A stretch of 64,000 nt of DNA from Paraburkholderia lacunae (GCF_003353175.1 NZ_QHKS01000002.1:356863-420862), one strand, 5' to 3'. Positions 19,809 to 31,030 are shown, numbered from the stretch's first letter. Numbers and translations are program-made. The notes: generated from the sequence alone by a model not told the origin.

Positions 19809-20678
19809 ATGTCGACCGATCACAGCTTTATCCTCAAACTGTCGTGCGCCGACCGGCCCGGCATCGTCCACGCGGTTTCGGGCTTTCTGTTCGAACGTGG
19901 CAGCAATATTCTCGACTCCGCGCAGTTCGGCGACAGCCGCACCGGCGAGTTCTTCATGCGCGTGCATTTTCAGCAGGTGGGCGGCGATCCAGGTCAGGAT
20001 GCGTTGCGCACCTCGTTCGCGACGCTCGCCGAACAGTTCGGCATGCGCTGGGAGTTGCACGATGCGTCGGTGAAGCCGCGCGTCGTGATCATGGTGTCGA
20101 AGATCGGCCATTGCCTGAACGATCTGCTGTTCCGCTACCGCACCGGTCAGCTGGGTATCGAGATTCCGGCGATCATCTCGAACCACAAGGAGTTCTACCA
20201 GCTCGCCGCCAGCTACGACATTCCGTTCCATCACTTCCCGCTGATGGGCGGCACGCCCGACGCCAAGGCCGCGCAGGAAGCGCGCGTGCTCGAAGTGATC
20301 GACGAGCATCAGGTCGATCTGGTGGTGCTCGCGCGCTACATGCAGATTCTGTCGCCGAAGCTGTGCGAAGCGCTCGCGGGCCGCGCGATCAATATTCACC
20401 ATTCGTTCCTGCCGAGCTTCAAGGGCGCGAAGCCGTATTACCAGGCGTTCGACCGCGGCGTGAAGCTGATCGGCGCAACCGCCCACTACGTGACGACGGA
20501 TCTCGACGAAGGCCCGATCATCGAGCAGGAAGTGGAGCGTGTGGATCACAGCATGACGCCGGAGCAACTGACGGCGATTGGCCGCGACGTCGAATGCGTG
20601 ACGCTCGCGCGCGCGGTGAAGTGGCACGTCGAGCATCGCGTCGTGTTGAACGGCAGCAAGACGGTGGTGTTTCGCTAG
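19809..20678 (+). CDS. purU: Formyltetrahydrofolate deformylase
   Basis: A 289-residue enzyme hydrolysing 10-formyl-THF to formate and THF, balancing one-carbon pools. An N-terminal ACT domain (SFILKLSCADRPGIVHAVSG) is followed by the formyltransferase-type catalytic domain. The catalytic motif is NIHHSFLPSFKGAKPY near residue 197, with the Asp in TTDLDEGPIIEQ. Length is normal. The ATG at 19809 is chosen from the ACT-domain start. Confidence 0.96.
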   Translation: MSTDHSFILKLSCADRPGIVHAVSGFLFERGSNILDSAQFGDSRTGEFFMRVHFQQVGGDPGQDALRTSFATLAEQFGMRWELHDASVKPRVVIMVSKIGHCLNDLLFRYRTGQLGIEIPAIISNHKEFYQLAASYDIPFHHFPLMGGTPDAKAAQEARVLEVIDEHQVDLVVLARYMQILSPKLCEALAGRAINIHHSFLPSFKGAKPYYQAFDRGVKLIGATAHYVTTDLDEGPIIEQEVERVDHSMTPEQLTAIGRDVECVTLARAVKWHVEHRVVLNGSKTVVFR

Positions 20679-20739
20679 AAGTGCTCGATGCGCTTGCGGT
20701 TGTCGGCCGGCCTGCGGGCCGGCGCGCAAACTGCAAGCG

Positions 20740-20761
20740 TGCGCCGGATGAGTCCGGCGCA
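20740..20761. repeat. Inverted repeat downstream of purU
   Basis: TGCGCCGGA (20740-20748) and TCCGGCGCA (20753-20761) make a 9-bp stem with loop TGAG. A second GC-rich palindrome (GGCCGGC...GCCGGC) lies at about 20705-20723. Together they sit between convergent purU and the PepSY remnant and may stop transcription, although no U-run follows. Confidence 0.6.
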
Positions 20762-20769
20762 ATCTCCGG

Positions 20770-21176
20770 CTAGGGCCGCGCCGCGGAGCTCCCCGCGTCC
20801 CGTGCGCTCATTGCCTTATGCGTGTTTTGCGTGTTTTGCGCCGAACGGCGGCGCGCATTCAGCTTCTTCAGCCAGATCAGCAGCCCTGTCGCGCTCAGCG
20901 CCGCGACTGCAAGCCCCACCGCGCTAATCAGAATCCGTCCGCCGAGCCCGAGGATGCGTCCCGAGTGCAGCGGGAATTGCACCTGCATGACGATGTCGCC
21001 GGCCGTACCCTTGCCGGGGATCTGCGCGCCGAGCTGCTTGCCGCGGTGACCGCGTCCCAGTACATCCACGGATTGCCCAGGCCGACGTCGCCGTGATCGT
21101 TGCCGGTGGCGTAGAAGCCGACCCCATACGCCTCGTGCGCTAGCCAGCGGAACAGCGGACGGAAGGGAACGGCGTG
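20770..21176 (-). pseudogene. PepSY-associated TM protein remnant (frameshifted, N-terminus lost)
   Basis: Read on the minus strand, 21176 to about 21045 encodes PFRPLFRWLAHEAYGVGFYA, then GNDHGDVGLGNPWMYWDAVT. From about 21040 the homologous reading continues in another frame as QLGAQIPGKGTAGDIVMQVQ, then FPLHSGRILGLGGRILIS and a C-terminal transmembrane helix (LAVAALSATGLLIWLKKL). These are successive parts of PepSY-type iron-regulated membrane proteins. Two extra bases in ACCGCGGCAAG (about 21040-21050 in plus-strand terms) break the frame. The N-terminal ~300 residues are absent and a stop codon lies just upstream at 21177-21179. Confidence 0.8.
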
Positions 21177-21288
21177 TCACGGAAGGCGCATTGCGCAAAT
21201 GGGAATTATTCGCATCTTAAAGAGGCGTGCACTCTGCTGCAAGCTTTCCGTCGCACCCTGCTGCTGAACGCGCACGTCGGCTCTGAGC

Positions 21289-21309
21289 AAAAAACGGCAC
21301 CGAAGTGCC
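21289..21309 (-). terminator. Rho-independent terminator of the AI-2E gene
   Basis: On the minus strand GGCAC-TTCG-GTGCC (21305-21309 with 21296-21300) is followed by G and then TTTTTT. The UUCG tetraloop and U-run are typical. It lies about 90 bp beyond the stop of the minus-strand transporter gene at 21398. Confidence 0.8.
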
Positions 21310-21311
21310 AG

Positions 21312-21341
21312 ATGCCGTTCAGTCGCTCAACTGAACGGCAT
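21312..21341. repeat. 11-bp inverted repeat beside the terminator
   Basis: ATGCCGTTCAG (21312-21322) and CTGAACGGCAT (21331-21341) are perfect reverse complements around an 8-nt loop. The hairpin lies immediately before the TTCG terminator in the minus-strand transcript. It may protect the mRNA 3' end. The remaining 21177-21288 and 21342-21397 stretches show no gene. Confidence 0.75.
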
Positions 21342-21397
21342 TACACCGAACTGCCGTGTTTTATTCGCGCTTTATTCCGCCTCAGTTCGCCGGAAGT

Positions 21398-22483
21398 TCA
21401 AACCAACCGCAGATAAATCAATTCCCGCTTGATATACGCATAGAAAATCGGCGCGGCGACCACGCCGGGGAGGCCGAACGCCGCTTCCATCACGAGCATG
21501 GCGATCAGCAGTTCCCAGGCGCGCGCCTCGATCTGGCCGCCGACGATGCGCGCGTTCAGGAAGTACTCCAGCTTGTGAATCAGGATCAGGAACACCAGCG
21601 ACATGACCGCCGCCGGAAAGCTCACCGACAGCGCCACCGCGACGATGATCGTGTTCGAGATCAGATTGCCGATCACCGGCAGCAAGCCGACGATGAACGT
21701 CACGAGCACCAGCGTTTTCGACAGCGGCAACTGATCGTGAAAGATCGGCAGCACCGCCAGCAGGAAGATGCCGGTGAAGGTCGCGTTGATCGCGGAAATC
21801 TTCACCTGGGCGAACACGATGCGGCGGAAGGCATCGGCGAAACGTGTCACGCGTGTGACGAAGGCCGTGGACAGCGGCAGCCGCTGCAGATGCTGCTGCG
21901 CGCCGACCGCGATGATCGCGCCGATGATCATGCCGATCAGGATGTGTGTGAACGCTCGCGCCGCGGTCTTGCCGCTTTGCTGCAGCATATTGGCGTGCGC
22001 TTGCATCAGCTCGGCCGCCTTGGTCTTCATCTGCTCGGTGTCGACCGGCAGATAGTTGGCGATGAATTGCGGAATCCGGCCGCGCGCCTGGTCGATCAGC
22101 TGCATCGCCTGGTCGAGCAGCTTCTGCACGCTCGGCACGTCGTTCTCGAAATGCTCGATGATGCCGAGCGTCAGGGCCGTCAGCGTGCCCACAATGACCG
22201 TCGACAATATCACGACCGCGAGCCAGCGCGCCCGCTGGCTCGACATATGCCGCTCGATGCGCGGCGCAATCATATGCACCAGCTGGAACACGAGCAGGCC
22301 GGCGAGCAGCGCGCCGAGCAGCCGCAGTTCGATGACCGCCCACATTCCGACCAGCATCAGTAAATAACTGCCGATCTCGACCGCCGACAGCTTCGGCAGG
22401 CTCATATCGCTGGTCAGCCTGACCGGGCGCGGACGTAGGTCCTGCACTTGCCCGTCGTCCTGCGCCTGATTCCGCTTGGCCAT
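21398..22483 (-). CDS. AI-2E family transporter (PerM/TqsA-like)
   Basis: A 361-residue inner-membrane protein with about seven to eight hydrophobic segments. A cytoplasmic/amphipathic region lies at residues 100-200. Conserved stretches are the segments on GLLPVIGNLISNTIIV and ARIVGGQIEARAWELL. Family members export AI-2 or act as cation/proton antiporters; the substrate here is not known. In Burkholderia this gene is a common neighbour of uvrA, 35 bp upstream on the same strand. Confidence 0.85.
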   Translation of the reverse strand: MAKRNQAQDDGQVQDLRPRPVRLTSDMSLPKLSAVEIGSYLLMLVGMWAVIELRLLGALLAGLLVFQLVHMIAPRIERHMSSQRARWLAVVILSTVIVGTLTALTLGIIEHFENDVPSVQKLLDQAMQLIDQARGRIPQFIANYLPVDTEQMKTKAAELMQAHANMLQQSGKTAARAFTHILIGMIIGAIIAVGAQQHLQRLPLSTAFVTRVTRFADAFRRIVFAQVKISAINATFTGIFLLAVLPIFHDQLPLSKTLVLVTFIVGLLPVIGNLISNTIIVAVALSVSFPAAVMSLVFLILIHKLEYFLNARIVGGQIEARAWELLIAMLVMEAAFGLPGVVAAPIFYAYIKRELIYLRLV

Positions 22484-22518
22484 GGCTTATTTCCGTCCCC
22501 AACCCTTGTTGTGCAGCG

Positions 22519-25392
<2,874 letters not shown>

Positions 25393-25568
25393 GCGTTATT
25401 CCATGACCTGGCGGAAAGAGGAAGAGGCTAAACCTGCTACTATAACGACTTTTCAAGACCGCCGTTACGGCTTCCTGACAGTCCGAACAGGAGCTGAGGC
25501 AAGCTGTAAGACAGCGGTCCAGCGCTGCGGGGAATGGAGCTAACTGGGGCCATTTCTCGCGAGTACAA

Positions 25569-25652
25569 GGCAACCCCGAGGCAACCCCGAGGCAACCCCG
25601 AGGCAACCCCGAGGCAACCCCGAGGCAACCCCGAGGCAACCCCGAGGCAACC
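25569..25652. repeat. Tandem 11-bp repeat, about 7.6 copies
   Basis: The unit GGCAACCCCGA repeats seven times without error from 25569 to 25645, followed by a partial GGCAACC to 25652. It lies in the 450-bp divergent gap between uvrA and the MFS gene (25393-25842). No convincing gene is seen in the gap. The 11-bp period is close to one DNA helical turn. Confidence 0.97.
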
Positions 25653-25741
25653 GCAACGTGCCGCGAGGCCCGAGCGAAACCGCGGTAAGGGCCGCCGGCT
25701 CGTGTGCCGCATGCTTTGCGCAGCTTTGCGGTCCGCCGCCT

Positions 25742-25785
25742 GGTTGTTGCCCGGTTGTTGTCTGGTTGTCACCCGGTTGTAGCCG
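25742..25785. repeat. Four degenerate 11-bp repeats with GGTTGT core
   Basis: Four adjacent 11-mers, GGTTGTTGCCC, GGTTGTTGTCT, GGTTGTCACCC and GGTTGTAGCCG, share GGTTGT at exact 11-bp spacing. The core GGTTG is the reverse complement of CAACC in the upstream perfect array. The two arrays therefore face each other about 90 bp apart. Confidence 0.85.
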
Positions 25786-25842
25786 TCCCGCGAGGCTGGC
25801 CGCCGGCGGTATGCCGCCCAGCTCATTCAAAGAACGCTTCCG

Positions 25843-27030
25843 ATGTCCAATCCGTCCGCCACCTCCTCACGCATGAGCGCGCCTGAACTGCGCGCGACCG
25901 TGTCGCTTGCCGCGATCTTCGCGCTGCGCATGCTCGGTCTCTTCATGATCATGCCGGTGTTCTCGATCTACGCGAAGACTGTCCCGGGCGGCGACAACGT
26001 GCTGCTGGTCGGCATCGCGCTCGGCGCGTACGGCGTGACGCAATCGATGCTGTACATCTTTTACGGCTGGATCTCGGACAAGGTGGGGCGCAAGCCGGTG
26101 ATCGCCACCGGCCTGCTGATTTTCGCGCTCGGCAGCTTCATCGCGGCGGGCGCTCACGATATGACGTGGATCATCGTCGGCCGGGTGATTCAGGGGATGG
26201 GTGCGGTGTCGTCGGCGGTGATCGCCTTTATCGCCGACCTCACCGCCGAAGAGCATCGCACCAAGGCGATGGCGATGGTCGGCGGCAGCATTGGCGTTTC
26301 CTTCGCGGTCGCGATTGTCGGTGCGCCGATCGTGTTCCAGTGGGTCGGCATGAGCGGCTTGTTCACGCTGGTCGGCATCTTCTCGATTCTGGCGGTCGGG
26401 GTGGTGCTGTGGATCGTGCCCAATGCGCCCAAGCCGGTGCATGTGCGTGCGCCGTTCGCGGAAGTGCTGCACAACGTCGAACTGCTGCGCCTGAATTTCG
26501 GCGTGCTCGTGCTGCACGCGACGCAAACCGCGTTGTTCCTCGTCGTGCCGCGCATTCTCGAAGCTGGCGGACTGCCGGTCGCGTCGCACTGGAAGGTGTA
26601 TTTGCCGGTGATGGGCCTCTCGTTCGTGATGATGGTGCCGGCGATCATCGCCGCCGAGAAACGCGGGCAAATGAAAATCGTGCTGCTGTCCGCCATCGGT
26701 CTTATCCTGATCGGACAGTTGTTGTTGGGCGTCGCACCGCATACGATTCTGAGTGTGGCGGCGATTCTTTTTGTCTACTTTCTGGGCTTCAATATTCTTG
26801 AAGCATCGCAGCCTTCGCTGGTGTCGAAACTGGCGCCGGGAACCCGCAAGGGCGCGGCGGCCGGCGTGTACAACACCACCCAGTCGATCGGTCTGGCATT
26901 GGGCGGGATGATCGGCGGCTGGCTGCTGAAAGCGGACGGGCAAAGCGCCGTGTTCTTTACTTGTTCGGGGCTTGTTTTGTGCTGGCTTATAATCGCCACA
27001 AACATGAAACAGCCGCCGCGTAAGGCGTAA
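25843..27030 (+). CDS. MFS transporter (DHA1/YajR-type)
   Basis: A 395-residue major facilitator with about 12 transmembrane helices. The MFS loop motif is [16 protein letters not shown] near residue 75 and the antiporter motif C-like region [16 protein letters not shown] near residue 147. It resembles YajR but lacks the C-terminal cytosolic domain of that protein. Substrate is unknown. The ATG at 25843 is used; an ATG ten codons later (25873) is an alternative. Position between uvrA and ssb is conserved in Burkholderiales. Confidence 0.85.
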   Translation: MSNPSATSSRMSAPELRATVSLAAIFALRMLGLFMIMPVFSIYAKTVPGGDNVLLVGIALGAYGVTQSMLYIFYGWISDKVGRKPVIATGLLIFALGSFIAAGAHDMTWIIVGRVIQGMGAVSSAVIAFIADLTAEEHRTKAMAMVGGSIGVSFAVAIVGAPIVFQWVGMSGLFTLVGIFSILAVGVVLWIVPNAPKPVHVRAPFAEVLHNVELLRLNFGVLVLHATQTALFLVVPRILEAGGLPVASHWKVYLPVMGLSFVMMVPAIIAAEKRGQMKIVLLSAIGLILIGQLLLGVAPHTILSVAAILFVYFLGFNILEASQPSLVSKLAPGTRKGAAAGVYNTTQSIGLALGGMIGGWLLKADGQSAVFFTCSGLVLCWLIIATNMKQPPRKA

Positions 27031-27163
27031 CAGGGTCTCAGGACCCCACCCAGAACTCACCCGGCGGCGGGCTGAGGCGCGGTTCTGGTCTCGGGCCTGC
27101 CGGTCACGAGACGCGAACCGTGTATTGCCGCGCCGCCCGCAACGGAATCAACAGGAGAAACTC

Positions 27164-27688
27164 ATGGCATCCGTGAACAAGGTCATTCTCGTCGGCAATC
27201 TCGGAGCCGATCCGGAAGTCCGTTATCTTCCGAGCGGCGACGCAGTGGCGAACATCCGCCTTGCAACGACGGATCGGTACAAGGACAAGGCGTCCGGCGA
27301 ATTCAAGGAAGCGACCGAATGGCACCGCGTGGCCTTCTTCGGCCGCCTCGCGGAAATCGTGTCGGAATATCTGAAGAAGGGCTCGTCGGTGTATCTGGAA
27401 GGGCGCATCCGCACCCGTAAGTACCAGGCGCAGGACGGCACCGACCGTTACGCGACGGAAATCATCGCCGAGCAGATGCAGATGCTCGGCGGCCGCAGCG
27501 GCGGCTCGATGGGCGGCGGTGACGAAGGCGGTTATAGCCGCGGCGAACCGTCGGAGCGCAGCAGCGGCGGCGGCCGTGCGGCTTCGGGCGGCGGCGCCTC
27601 GCGTGGCGGCAGCGGCGGCGGCTCCAGCCGCCCGAGCGCGCCGGCCGGCGGCGGCTTTGATGAGATGGACGATGATATTCCGTTCTAA
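27164..27688 (+). CDS. ssb: Single-stranded DNA-binding protein
   Basis: A 174-residue SSB. The OB fold spans residues 1-112 ([20 protein letters not shown] onwards). A Gly/Ser-rich linker covers about 113-163. The acidic tip DEMDDDIPF ends the protein and binds partner proteins. The start has a strong AGGAGAAA site 5 bp upstream. It is followed by a terminator. Confidence 0.98.
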   Translation: MASVNKVILVGNLGADPEVRYLPSGDAVANIRLATTDRYKDKASGEFKEATEWHRVAFFGRLAEIVSEYLKKGSSVYLEGRIRTRKYQAQDGTDRYATEIIAEQMQMLGGRSGGSMGGGDEGGYSRGEPSERSSGGGRAASGGGASRGGSGGGSSRPSAPAGGGFDEMDDDIPF

Positions 27689-27718
27689 CCACCCGTAATT
27701 TAAAAGTGTAAAGATCAG

Positions 27719-27746
27719 CCCCGCCTTTGCGCGGGGTTTTCTTTTT
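27719..27746 (+). terminator. Rho-independent terminator of ssb
   Basis: CCCCGC (27719-27724) and GCGGGG (27731-27736) form the stem around CTTTG-containing loop bases, followed by TTTTCTTTTT. It lies 30 bp after the ssb stop and marks the end of the core-genome segment. Confidence 0.9.
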
Positions 27747-27944
27747 GTATCTGGGATTCAGGGCGTTCCCTGACCTGCAACAATTGCCGGAGGGATACCG
27801 CGGCTCCCGGCGATTTTGATTTGTAACTATTGTCAACAACCTCGGGTGCCAGCAGCGCAAGGTGATTGTCGATATTCCGAGATCAGGAACGGGAATCGAA
27901 ATCGCTCCTCAGTCGGCTGTCCGGCAATCTCGGTGTTAGAAGGT

Positions 27945-27971
27945 CTCAAACGCCTCAAACGCCTCAAACGC
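27945..27971. repeat. Triple 9-bp direct repeat
   Basis: CTCAAACGC occurs three times in tandem. It lies in the ~390-bp stretch between the ssb terminator and the SMR genes (27747-28138). That stretch otherwise holds no supported gene and looks lower in GC than the core region to its left. Confidence 0.9.
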
Positions 27972-28138
27972 CGGTTGCTGACACGCCCCAAAAAAGAAAG
28001 CGTATATTCCAGGAGCCTACTTTGTCGGCTGCCGCCCAACTTGGATTGCGAAGGACGAGCGGTCTCCGTTTGCGAATTGCGCTATGCCGTGCTTTCCGAT
28101 TTTGTGCGCAAGAAAAAACTTTTTCGGATTAGTTAAAT

Positions 28139-28492
28139 ATGAACGAAGCTGCGAAAGCTGAAAGTTCGGGAGTTGCCTGGGCGTTCCTCGCGGGAGCGAT
28201 CGTCGCCGAAGTGACAGGCACCTCTTTCATGGCCACGGCGGCACGTAGCGGAACGTACGGTGGATACGTGGTCATGACAGTGGCCCTTGCCTTGTCGTAT
28301 TACCTTCTGTCTTTGTCTATTCGCATCATAGCCGTTGGTGTCGCCTACGCCGTATGGGAAGGTTTAGGGCTGGCGGCGCTAACCATGATAAGCGTTTTTG
28401 TTTTTAAGGAAGGGTTATACTGGCTTGATATCGTTGGTCTTATATTGGCGCTAACCGGCATCGTCTGTGTGGCATTGGGTGAGGGAGATTAA
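28139..28492 (+). CDS. mdtJ: SMR efflux subunit, MdtJ-like
   Basis: A 117-residue small multidrug resistance protein with four transmembrane helices. The membrane-embedded Glu essential to SMR transport is residue 24 in AIVAEVTGTS. The helix-3 segment VGVAYAVWEGLGLAALT matches MdtJ. MdtJ pairs with MdtI to export spermidine and other cations. It is 4 bp upstream of the partner gene. No clear ribosome-binding site precedes the ATG. Base composition appears less GC-rich than in flanking core genes, which suggests transfer. Confidence 0.85.
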   Translation: MNEAAKAESSGVAWAFLAGAIVAEVTGTSFMATAARSGTYGGYVVMTVALALSYYLLSLSIRIIAVGVAYAVWEGLGLAALTMISVFVFKEGLYWLDIVGLILALTGIVCVALGEGD

Positions 28493-28496
28493 AAAC

Positions 28497-28820
28497 ATGA
28501 AAATAATCCCGATAATTTATGTCTCTGGGTCGGCTGCAATTGATATCGCTGCCAACATGATGCTGGAGAAATCCGATGGTTTTCGCCGTATCCGTTGGGG
28601 ATTTGGGGCCGTAGTCTTGCTTTGGATTGCTTTCGCGCTACTTGGTCAGGCAGTGAAAGGAATGGATCTGGCGGTTGCTTATGCCATGTGGGGTGCAATT
28701 GGCATCACAGGGACTGCAATATGTGGGCGCCTATTTTATCAACATCGGCTAAAACCAATAGGCTGGATTGGCATACTCCTCGTGACGGTGGCCGTGATTG
28801 TACTTTCAGTCGCGGAGTAG
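28497..28820 (+). CDS. mdtI: SMR efflux subunit, MdtI-like, with Glu-to-Asp change
   Basis: A 107-residue SMR protein. Homology to MdtI is clear in ANMMLEKSDGFRRIRWG and in QAVKGMDLAVAYAMWGAIGI. The helix-1 position that is normally Glu is Asp here (residue 16, SAAIDIAANM). It probably forms a heterodimer with the upstream protein. GGGAGA lies about 8 bp before the ATG at 28497. An upstream in-frame GTG/ATG at 28467 would overlap mdtJ and is not used. Confidence 0.85.
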   Translation: MKIIPIIYVSGSAAIDIAANMMLEKSDGFRRIRWGFGAVVLLWIAFALLGQAVKGMDLAVAYAMWGAIGITGTAICGRLFYQHRLKPIGWIGILLVTVAVIVLSVAE

Positions 28821-28843
28821 AGGGAAAGGCAAATCGACGCTAG

Positions 28844-29146
28844 CACTCTCTTGCCGTCAATTTCGCAACTGCGCTAACCGGCCAGTTTTCGCTGGCCGAT
28901 GCCGGTCGCCGAGATGCCGAGCACGGCCTCCAGGCGAAGCCGCACTGCCCGGATAAGGCGTGCCGCCAATTCCGCCGTCTCGCCCAAGTCGAGCAGGCGC
29001 GACACTTGTGGCTCGTGTTGCGTCGGACGCCAGTCGTGGCGGAGGCTAACAACTCGGAGCGTGCGCTAGCAACGCTGGTAGCTCATTATCAAACGCGCAT
29101 CGCCAATTTGACGGTGCTCAGCCTACTGATGTTAAGCACGAAGTAG
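28844..29146 (+). pseudogene. Unrecognised C-terminal coding remnant
   Basis: An open frame of 100 codons bounded by TAG at 28841 and TAG at 29144, with no plausible start codon. The translated end reads CRQFRRLAQVEQARHLWLVL, then RRTPVVAEANNSERALATLV and AHYQTRIANLTVLSLLMLST. The composition looks like real protein, but the family was not recognised. It may be the tail of a gene truncated by rearrangement, possibly of a mobile element. Confidence 0.4.
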
Positions 29147-29167
29147 GGACATAGCGGCATTTAATTT

Positions 29168-29194
29168 TAGGATGAATTTCCTAATAGTCAGGAA
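29168..29194. promoter_or_regulatory. Candidate BvgA/RcsB-type operator upstream of the first response regulator
   Basis: TAGGA-N6-TCCTA (29168-29183) contains an exact TTTCCTA (29177-29183), the heptad reported for Bordetella BvgA sites. A third half-site, AGGAA (29190-29194), faces it as TTCCT-N7-AGGAA. The site is about 200 bp before the start at 29390. The 29147-29389 gap holds no other recognisable feature. Confidence 0.4.
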
Positions 29195-29389
29195 GCGTCA
29201 AATATAGGACATGTCTCATCATCTCCGGTGACATTTAAGTTGTCGTCCCCTATTTTCAGTCTCGGATCATTCTTACAATAAGCAAACGTTGTCAACGGAG
29301 TTTATTGCGAGAGTCATACGGCCTCCGCGTATCTAAAGACACGAAAATGAGCCGGGTGGATTGGCTGCGCAAATGGGGTGGTTCTGCAT

Positions 29390-30070
29390 ATGAATGATTT
29401 TAGCGTCAAAACGATCTTTGCTAACGATCGCCCGCTGATGGTGGCTGGAATGAAGGCAGTATTCGAAAAGTCCAGCGTAATCGAGTTGATAAAGACCTGT
29501 CAAAGCCCGAAAGAGCTTATCGATTCGATAAAAACTCAAGACTGCGACGTCGTGTTAATTGATTATGGGATGCGCGACAAGGGACAGATGGCAGGGCTAA
29601 CCCTTCTTTCATACGTGCGGCGGCTGCGCCCAAACCTCAAGATAGTTGTTCTGCTAGCCCACGAGAATCCGGTGATCATTCGCTCAATCCAGGCGCGATC
29701 CGTTTCGGGCATCGTGAGCAAGTTCGACGATGTGGGACACATTATTACCGCGATTCATACCGGCTACGGTGGAGGTGTGTATCTTTCGCCAATCGTGCGG
29801 CAAGTCATAGATTCCGCGGGACAGGAGAGAAATTATAGGTCGTCGAAGTTGTCGCCTCGAGAGGTCGAGGTTATTCGTCTATATTTGACTGGCATGACTG
29901 TCGGGGAAATTGCGGTGCGGCTGAATAAAGGAAAGCAGACCGTAAGCGCTCAAAAGACGAGTGCAATGAGAAAATTGGGCGTAAAGAGGGATATGGATTT
30001 AATGAAGTGCGCCGTCAATATGGATTTGATTGATGAGGCCGCGGCCGTCGTTGCAATGGACATCGCCTGA
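29390..30070 (+). CDS. RcsB/BvgA-like response regulator with degenerate receiver (RR1)
   Basis: A 226-residue protein with an N-terminal receiver and a C-terminal LuxR-type HTH (SKLSPREVEVIRLYLTGMTV, recognition helix in KQTVSAQKTSAMRKLG). The likely phospho-acceptor Asp is in VVLIDYGMRD and the conserved Lys in GIVSKFDD. The acidic pair is AND instead of ADD, and the usual Thr/Ser is replaced (VVLLAHEN). Phosphorylation may be weak or absent. The start ATG at 29390 fits the receiver N-terminus. No kinase is directly adjacent; RR2 and a hybrid kinase follow. Confidence 0.85.
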   Translation: MNDFSVKTIFANDRPLMVAGMKAVFEKSSVIELIKTCQSPKELIDSIKTQDCDVVLIDYGMRDKGQMAGLTLLSYVRRLRPNLKIVVLLAHENPVIIRSIQARSVSGIVSKFDDVGHIITAIHTGYGGGVYLSPIVRQVIDSAGQERNYRSSKLSPREVEVIRLYLTGMTVGEIAVRLNKGKQTVSAQKTSAMRKLGVKRDMDLMKCAVNMDLIDEAAAVVAMDIA

Positions 30071-30111
30071 AATTGACAATTGCAGGTTTCACGCTTGGGT
30101 TTTTTCAAAGG

Positions 30112-30131
30112 TCTCAACGCTAGTTTTGAGA
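30112..30131. promoter_or_regulatory. Inverted repeat upstream of RR2
   Basis: TCTCAA (30112-30117) and TTGAGA (30126-30131) are separated by 8 bp, about 80 bp before the RR2 start. TAGAAT directly after could serve as a -10 element. An operator role is inference. Confidence 0.35.
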
Positions 30132-30210
30132 TAGAATCACCGCTGCAATCCGTTCTATGTGCTGGCCGTGGCACAGCCTCGTACCCAATTTGAATTTCGC
30201 GGAAAACCAA

Positions 30211-30873
30211 ATGGGCGATTTCTCCATACGCGTGATGATCGCGGATGACCATCCGGTAACCGGTCATGGGATCGCACAGGCACTCACGGGGGTACCGGCC
30301 ATCGAGGTCGTCGGCGTTGTGGCGAACTCGCAAGTGCTCGTCGAGAAACTCGATGCGGTGCAATGCGACGTCCTGGTACTCGACTATGTGATGCCGGGAG
30401 ACCAATACGGTGACGGGCAGACGCTGCTGACATTCCTGCAGCGCCGCTATCCGCATCTGCGCATGGTGACAGTCACGATGATCAGCGCCCCGGACGTGTT
30501 CCGCGCGCTGCAGAAGCTCGGCGTCACCTGCATTCTCAGCAAGTCCGATTCGATGTCCCATCTGGTGACCGCGGTGCATGCCGCGTATACGAACGGCCGA
30601 TATCTCTCTCCAACGATTGTTCAGTTACTCGAAAGCAATGATGTCCGCGGCAAGAGCGAGCTCTCGGCGCGCGAAGCGGAGATCGTTCGTCTGTTTCGCG
30701 CAGGATACAGGGTCGGAGAGATCGCCGAGCAGTTGCATCGCAGTAAGAAAACCGTGAGTGCGCAAAAGCTGGCGGCGATGCGAAAGCTGGGCATCACTCG
30801 CGATGCTGATTTAATCAAGTACGACGGATCGCTTGCTCTGTCTGTGAAAAGCGACGCAGCAACGGATGACTGA
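30211..30873 (+). CDS. RcsB-like response regulator (RR2)
   Basis: A 220-residue LuxR-family regulator. Receiver residues are intact: IADDHP, phospho-Asp in VLVLDYVMPGDQYGDG, Thr in TVTMIS and Lys in CILSKSD. The GDQYGDG insertion after the active Asp is like that of RcsB. The HTH is SELSAREAEIVRLFRAGYRV with KKTVSAQKLAAMRKLG. The ATG at 30211 gives MGDFSIRVMIADD. It lies 157 bp before the RcsC-like hybrid kinase, its most likely phosphodonor. Confidence 0.9.
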   Translation: MGDFSIRVMIADDHPVTGHGIAQALTGVPAIEVVGVVANSQVLVEKLDAVQCDVLVLDYVMPGDQYGDGQTLLTFLQRRYPHLRMVTVTMISAPDVFRALQKLGVTCILSKSDSMSHLVTAVHAAYTNGRYLSPTIVQLLESNDVRGKSELSAREAEIVRLFRAGYRVGEIAEQLHRSKKTVSAQKLAAMRKLGITRDADLIKYDGSLALSVKSDAATDD

Positions 30874-31030
30874 CGCGCGCCCAAATTCAAGGCAATGCGC
30901 TTCGCATCGAAGCTGAGGTGCGGTCTCGCTGCTGTCGTCGGATGAAGCGGTCAACGCCGTTTGAACACCTGAACGTGCGCGATTAGTTTTTGTCGCAACG
31001 ACAGCGCGGCGCCAATTGCCAGGTGGGTTG

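Noticed and set aside
25478..25493. LexA box (CTG-N10-CAG) upstream of uvrA
   Set aside because: CTGACAGTCCGAACAG has the right spacing, but the interior lacks the alternating A/T core of known LexA boxes, and CTG-N10-CAG is frequent by chance at this GC.
25569..25652. CRISPR array
   Set aside because: Units are 11 bp with no spacers between them. This is a simple tandem repeat.
28844..29146. Insertion-sequence transposase
   Set aside because: No DDE or recombinase motif, terminal inverted repeat or target duplication could be identified, so it is kept only as an unrecognised remnant.
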